DNA of 6,176 nt from Lachnospiraceae bacterium (GTDB taxonomy: Bacteria > Bacillota > Clostridia > Lachnospirales > Lachnospiraceae). The translations under genes were made by a program, and so were the position numbers. Every line of letters starts with the position of its first letter. Positions within the stretch are counted from its first letter, which is position 1. The notes beneath the pieces were generated by a model. It saw only the letters and a list, made by a program, of their open reading frames with translations. It searched no databases and was not told the DNA's origin. The stretch covers positions 1 through 6,176 of the forward strand of contig JAILPU010000082.1 in NCBI GenBank assembly GCA_024699395.1, written 5' to 3'. Positions 3,992-6,176 of the stretch are shown here, piece after piece.

Positions 3992-6176
3992 ATGAAAAAA
4001 CTAAAGTCATTCCTCGGTCTTCTGATGGCAGGTGTTTTCACGTTTACCGGTGTTGTAAGTGATGCCGGCGCACTTACCGTTCAGGCTAAGACACAATCCG
4101 GTTCCGCTCAGTACAGAAGCGTTCTGTATTACGGAGACTGGTCAATCTACGATGGACAGGAAAAATATTTTCCTTCCAAGATCAATGCCAAGAATATTAC
4201 ACATTTGAATTTCGCATTCATGGACGTTGATGCTTCCGGAAATCTTGTATTCACTGATGAGTACGCAGATTCCCAGGCTATCATGGACGGCGAATCATAT
4301 AACGATGCCGGTGCTTACAACGGCGTTTTGGGTGCTATGTCGATCTTAAGATCCAAGAACCCCAACGTTAAAATCGGTATTTCAGTCGGCGGTTGGACAA
4401 GATCCGGTGATTTCACCACCATCGGTAAGAGCAGTTCACTCCGCAAGACTTTCGCAAAGAATGTAACCAAGTTTGTAGACGATCTCGGATTCGATTTCGT
4501 TGATATCGACTGGGAGTATCCTACAGACTATCGTGATCCCGACCCTAAAGGAAACGGTGTAAGCATTGACGAGGGTTGCCACGGTGCACCTGAAGACGGC
4601 GAAAACTTCGTTCTTCTTATGGAAGATATCAGAAGTGAACTTGATAAGCTTGAAGCTTCAAACGGCAAGCACTACGAGCTTTCAAGTGCAATGAGTGCTT
4701 CACCTTCATTCATGGATGTTATCGATTATAAGAGACTTCTTAAGTCTGCAGATTTCGTTAACATGATGACATATGATATGAATGGTGCATGGGCTGATTT
4801 CACCGCACATCATACCGCTCTTTATACCAATCCCAAGTATGACAAGAGCACAATGGCCGGTGCAGCTCTTTCGGTTGACAGCACTATCAAATATCTTAAG
4901 CAGAAATACGGTTCAAACATCGACTACTCACAGATCGTTGTCGGTGTAGCTCCTTACACAAGAGGATGGGGCGGCGTTCAGAGTAACGGACTTGATTCTT
5001 CAAATCCCGGTCTTTATGCAAATGCAACTCCCAATTCAGTACTTGATTCCGCTAACGATACCACAAGCGGAACATTCCAGTACAGAGAGCTTTCAAAGTT
5101 AAAGAGCATGTACAACCTTACCGAGTATTACGATGAGGTAGCTGAAGCTCCTTATCTTTACAATGCATCAACAGGATATTTCTTCACTTATGATAATGCA
5201 AGAAGTATCAAAGCTAAGGGACAGTACGTAAGAAATAACGGTCTCGGCGGACTTATCTGCTGGATGGCAGCATCAGACGATGCTTCAAGTACCATCACAA
5301 CCGCTATGAAAGATTCTCTCTTCGGCTCAAGCTCTATTCCCGAGAATGAGATCCTTACATCTGCACCCAATGTATCAATCACACCTACAGCAAGCGGTAA
5401 GCAGTACTGCTTCGTATTTAAGAACAATGAGAACGCTACAGCTTCAAATGCTCCTTTAAAGGTTGCAGAGAAGTTTAAACAGACAGTTATGAATCCTACA
5501 GTTTACATCACCTTCAAGAGTGGTGCAAAGGCTGTAAGCGGAATCGAAGCAGGAAGCTTCAAGAACGATGGAAACACAGTTGTTGTAGATCTTTCCGGAG
5601 TATATGCAGCAAAGGCCCTGGGAGCAGGAAAGTCACACACCTTCTATATCACTGTTGATAAGGATGCAGATGTTTCCGATATCGCTTCAATCTATGTTTC
5701 ACAGAAGATAACAACAGACCTTCCCGAATTTGGAAAGGCACTTGTATACGGCAATAATTCAGCACCTACTGCAGCACCTACTCAGGCGCCTACAGCTAAG
5801 CCTTCAAAGGCACCCACTGCAGCACCTACAGCTAAGCCTTCAAAGGCACCCACTGCAGCACCCACACAGGCACCTACAGCTAAGCCTTCAAAGGCACCTA
5901 CTGCAGCACCCAGCCAGGCACCTACAGCTAAGCCTTCAAAGGCACCCACTGCAGCACCTACACAGGCACCTACAGCTAAGCCTACTGCAAAGCCTACCTC
6001 AGCTCCCAATCCCGGAAACGAGTGGGCAGAAGGAAATACTTATACAAGAGGAACAGTAGTTTCTTACAATGGAAGCAATTATGAGTGTATCGTTACTCAT
6101 ACAGCATATGTTGGCGCAAACTGGACACCTGACACTACTCCCACACTTTGGAAGCAGGTTGCAGGAAGTGTAGCTC
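3992..6176 (+). CDS. Secreted GH18 chitinase with repeat linker and CBM5/12 module (3' end outside window)
   Basis: The reading frame is open from the ATG at 3992 to the window edge (728 codons), with no stop seen. Residues 1 to about 32 are a signal peptide (basic MKKLK, hydrophobic core, likely cut after VQA). The GH18 barrel spans about 42-445: SVGG at 131-134, DxxDxDxE as DFVDIDWE at 168-175 with Glu175 the catalytic acid, MMTYD at 258-262 (Tyr261 and Asp262 shaping the site), and the late conserved Trp424. Known reaction: hydrolysis of beta-1,4-GlcNAc links in chitin with substrate-assisted retention. About 459-575 is a beta-rich domain I cannot name. Residues 591-672 form a Pro/Thr/Ala/Lys repeat linker. 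About 677-724 match the chitin-binding CBM5/12 pattern (WAEGNTYTRGTVVSYNG, later NWTP and LWKQV). The layout suits an extracellular enzyme that digests insoluble chitin, perhaps fungal walls or arthropod matter. It has its own promoter and leader. A second module beyond the edge is possible. Confidence 0.95.
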   Translation, partial: MKKLKSFLGLLMAGVFTFTGVVSDAGALTVQAKTQSGSAQYRSVLYYGDWSIYDGQEKYFPSKINAKNITHLNFAFMDVDASGNLVFTDEYADSQAIMDGESYNDAGAYNGVLGAMSILRSKNPNVKIGISVGGWTRSGDFTTIGKSSSLRKTFAKNVTKFVDDLGFDFVDIDWEYPTDYRDPDPKGNGVSIDEGCHGAPEDGENFVLLMEDIRSELDKLEASNGKHYELSSAMSASPSFMDVIDYKRLLKSADFVNMMTYDMNGAWADFTAHHTALYTNPKYDKSTMAGAALSVDSTIKYLKQKYGSNIDYSQIVVGVAPYTRGWGGVQSNGLDSSNPGLYANATPNSVLDSANDTTSGTFQYRELSKLKSMYNLTEYYDEVAEAPYLYNASTGYFFTYDNARSIKAKGQYVRNNGLGGLICWMAASDDASSTITTAMKDSLFGSSSIPENEILTSAPNVSITPTASGKQYCFVFKNNENATASNAPLKVAEKFKQTVMNPTVYITFKSGAKAVSGIEAGSFKNDGNTVVVDLSGVYAAKALGAGKSHTFYITVDKDADVSDIASIYVSQKITTDLPEFGKALVYGNNSAPTAAPTQAPTAKPSKAPTAAPTAKPSKAPTAAPTQAPTAKPSKAPTAAPSQAPTAKPSKAPTAAPTQAPTAKPTAKPTSAPNPGNEWAEGNTYTRGTVVSYNGSNYECIVTHTAYVGANWTPDTTPTLWKQVAGSVA
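5762..6007 (+). repeat. In-frame tandem repeat encoding the chitinase linker
   Basis: Five units based on a 48-base repeat encode APTAAPTQAPTAKPSK: 5762-5809, 5810-5845, 5846-5893, 5894-5941 and 5942-5989. A degenerate tail, KPTSAP, runs to 6007. Unit 2 is exactly 12 bases short (it lacks TQAP), unit 4 has Ser for Thr, and unit 5 ends in TA instead of SK. Units are nearly identical in DNA as well as protein, which suggests recent expansion by slippage or recombination. The product would be an extended, lysine-bearing flexible spacer between the catalytic part and the chitin-binding module. Spurious open frames appear here on both strands because of the low complexity. Confidence 0.92.

Noticed and set aside
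5730..6059. Open frames on both strands over the chitinase linker (109 codons on +, 75 codons on -)
   Set aside because: They are alternative readings of the Pro/Thr/Ala repeat, giving Leu/Gln/His-rich or Gly/Ala/Val-rich repetitive products; the chitinase frame is the real one.

Overview
The window reads as a piece of a Firmicutes chromosome, most likely Lachnospiraceae (Butyrivibrio/Roseburia-like gut or rumen clostridia). I infer this from the style of the ClpX-like protein, the clostripain-type peptidase, the purine-rich ribosome binding sites, the A/T-rich intergenic DNA and the Pro/Thr/Ala linker of the secreted chitinase. No rRNA, tRNA, transposase, phage gene or CRISPR array is visible. 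All recognised genes lie on the + strand.

Bases 1-3259 hold two genes only 17 bases apart, probably one operon. The first is the 3' part of a ClpX-family AAA+ unfoldase. It keeps the ATPase motifs and the ClpP-docking IGF tripeptide but differs from housekeeping ClpX in its substrate-contacting loops, most clearly by lacking the RKH loop. The second is a complete 800-residue membrane-anchored peptidase of family C11 (clostripain-like), with catalytic His and Cys visible and an unassigned C-terminal region.

Bases 3260-3677 hold a perfect 14-bp inverted repeat followed by a small gene of unknown function. Its start is set by a strong Shine-Dalgarno at base 3375 rather than the longer reading from 3309, whose ATG lies in the inverted repeat.

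Bases 3678-3991 are non-coding but densely organised. They contain a sigma-A-type promoter with a palindrome in its spacer, a short structured stretch, a strong intrinsic terminator, three A-tracts starting exactly 10 bp apart, a second promoter, and a leader of about 80 nt with hairpins that could mask the ribosome binding site. The first promoter-to-terminator unit would give an RNA of roughly 100 nt: a separate small RNA or an attenuated long leader of the chitinase gene.

Bases 3992-6176 encode a secreted GH18 chitinase that runs off the window: signal peptide, GH18 catalytic domain with intact DxxDxDxE, a domain I do not recognise, a tandem-repeat Pro/Thr/Ala/Lys linker, and a CBM5/12-type chitin-binding module. 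The chitinase is its own transcription unit and has no obvious functional link to the ClpX-like/C11 pair. The strongest leads for something undescribed are the RKH-less ClpX paralogue paired with a C11 peptidase and the compact RNA unit ahead of the chitinase.
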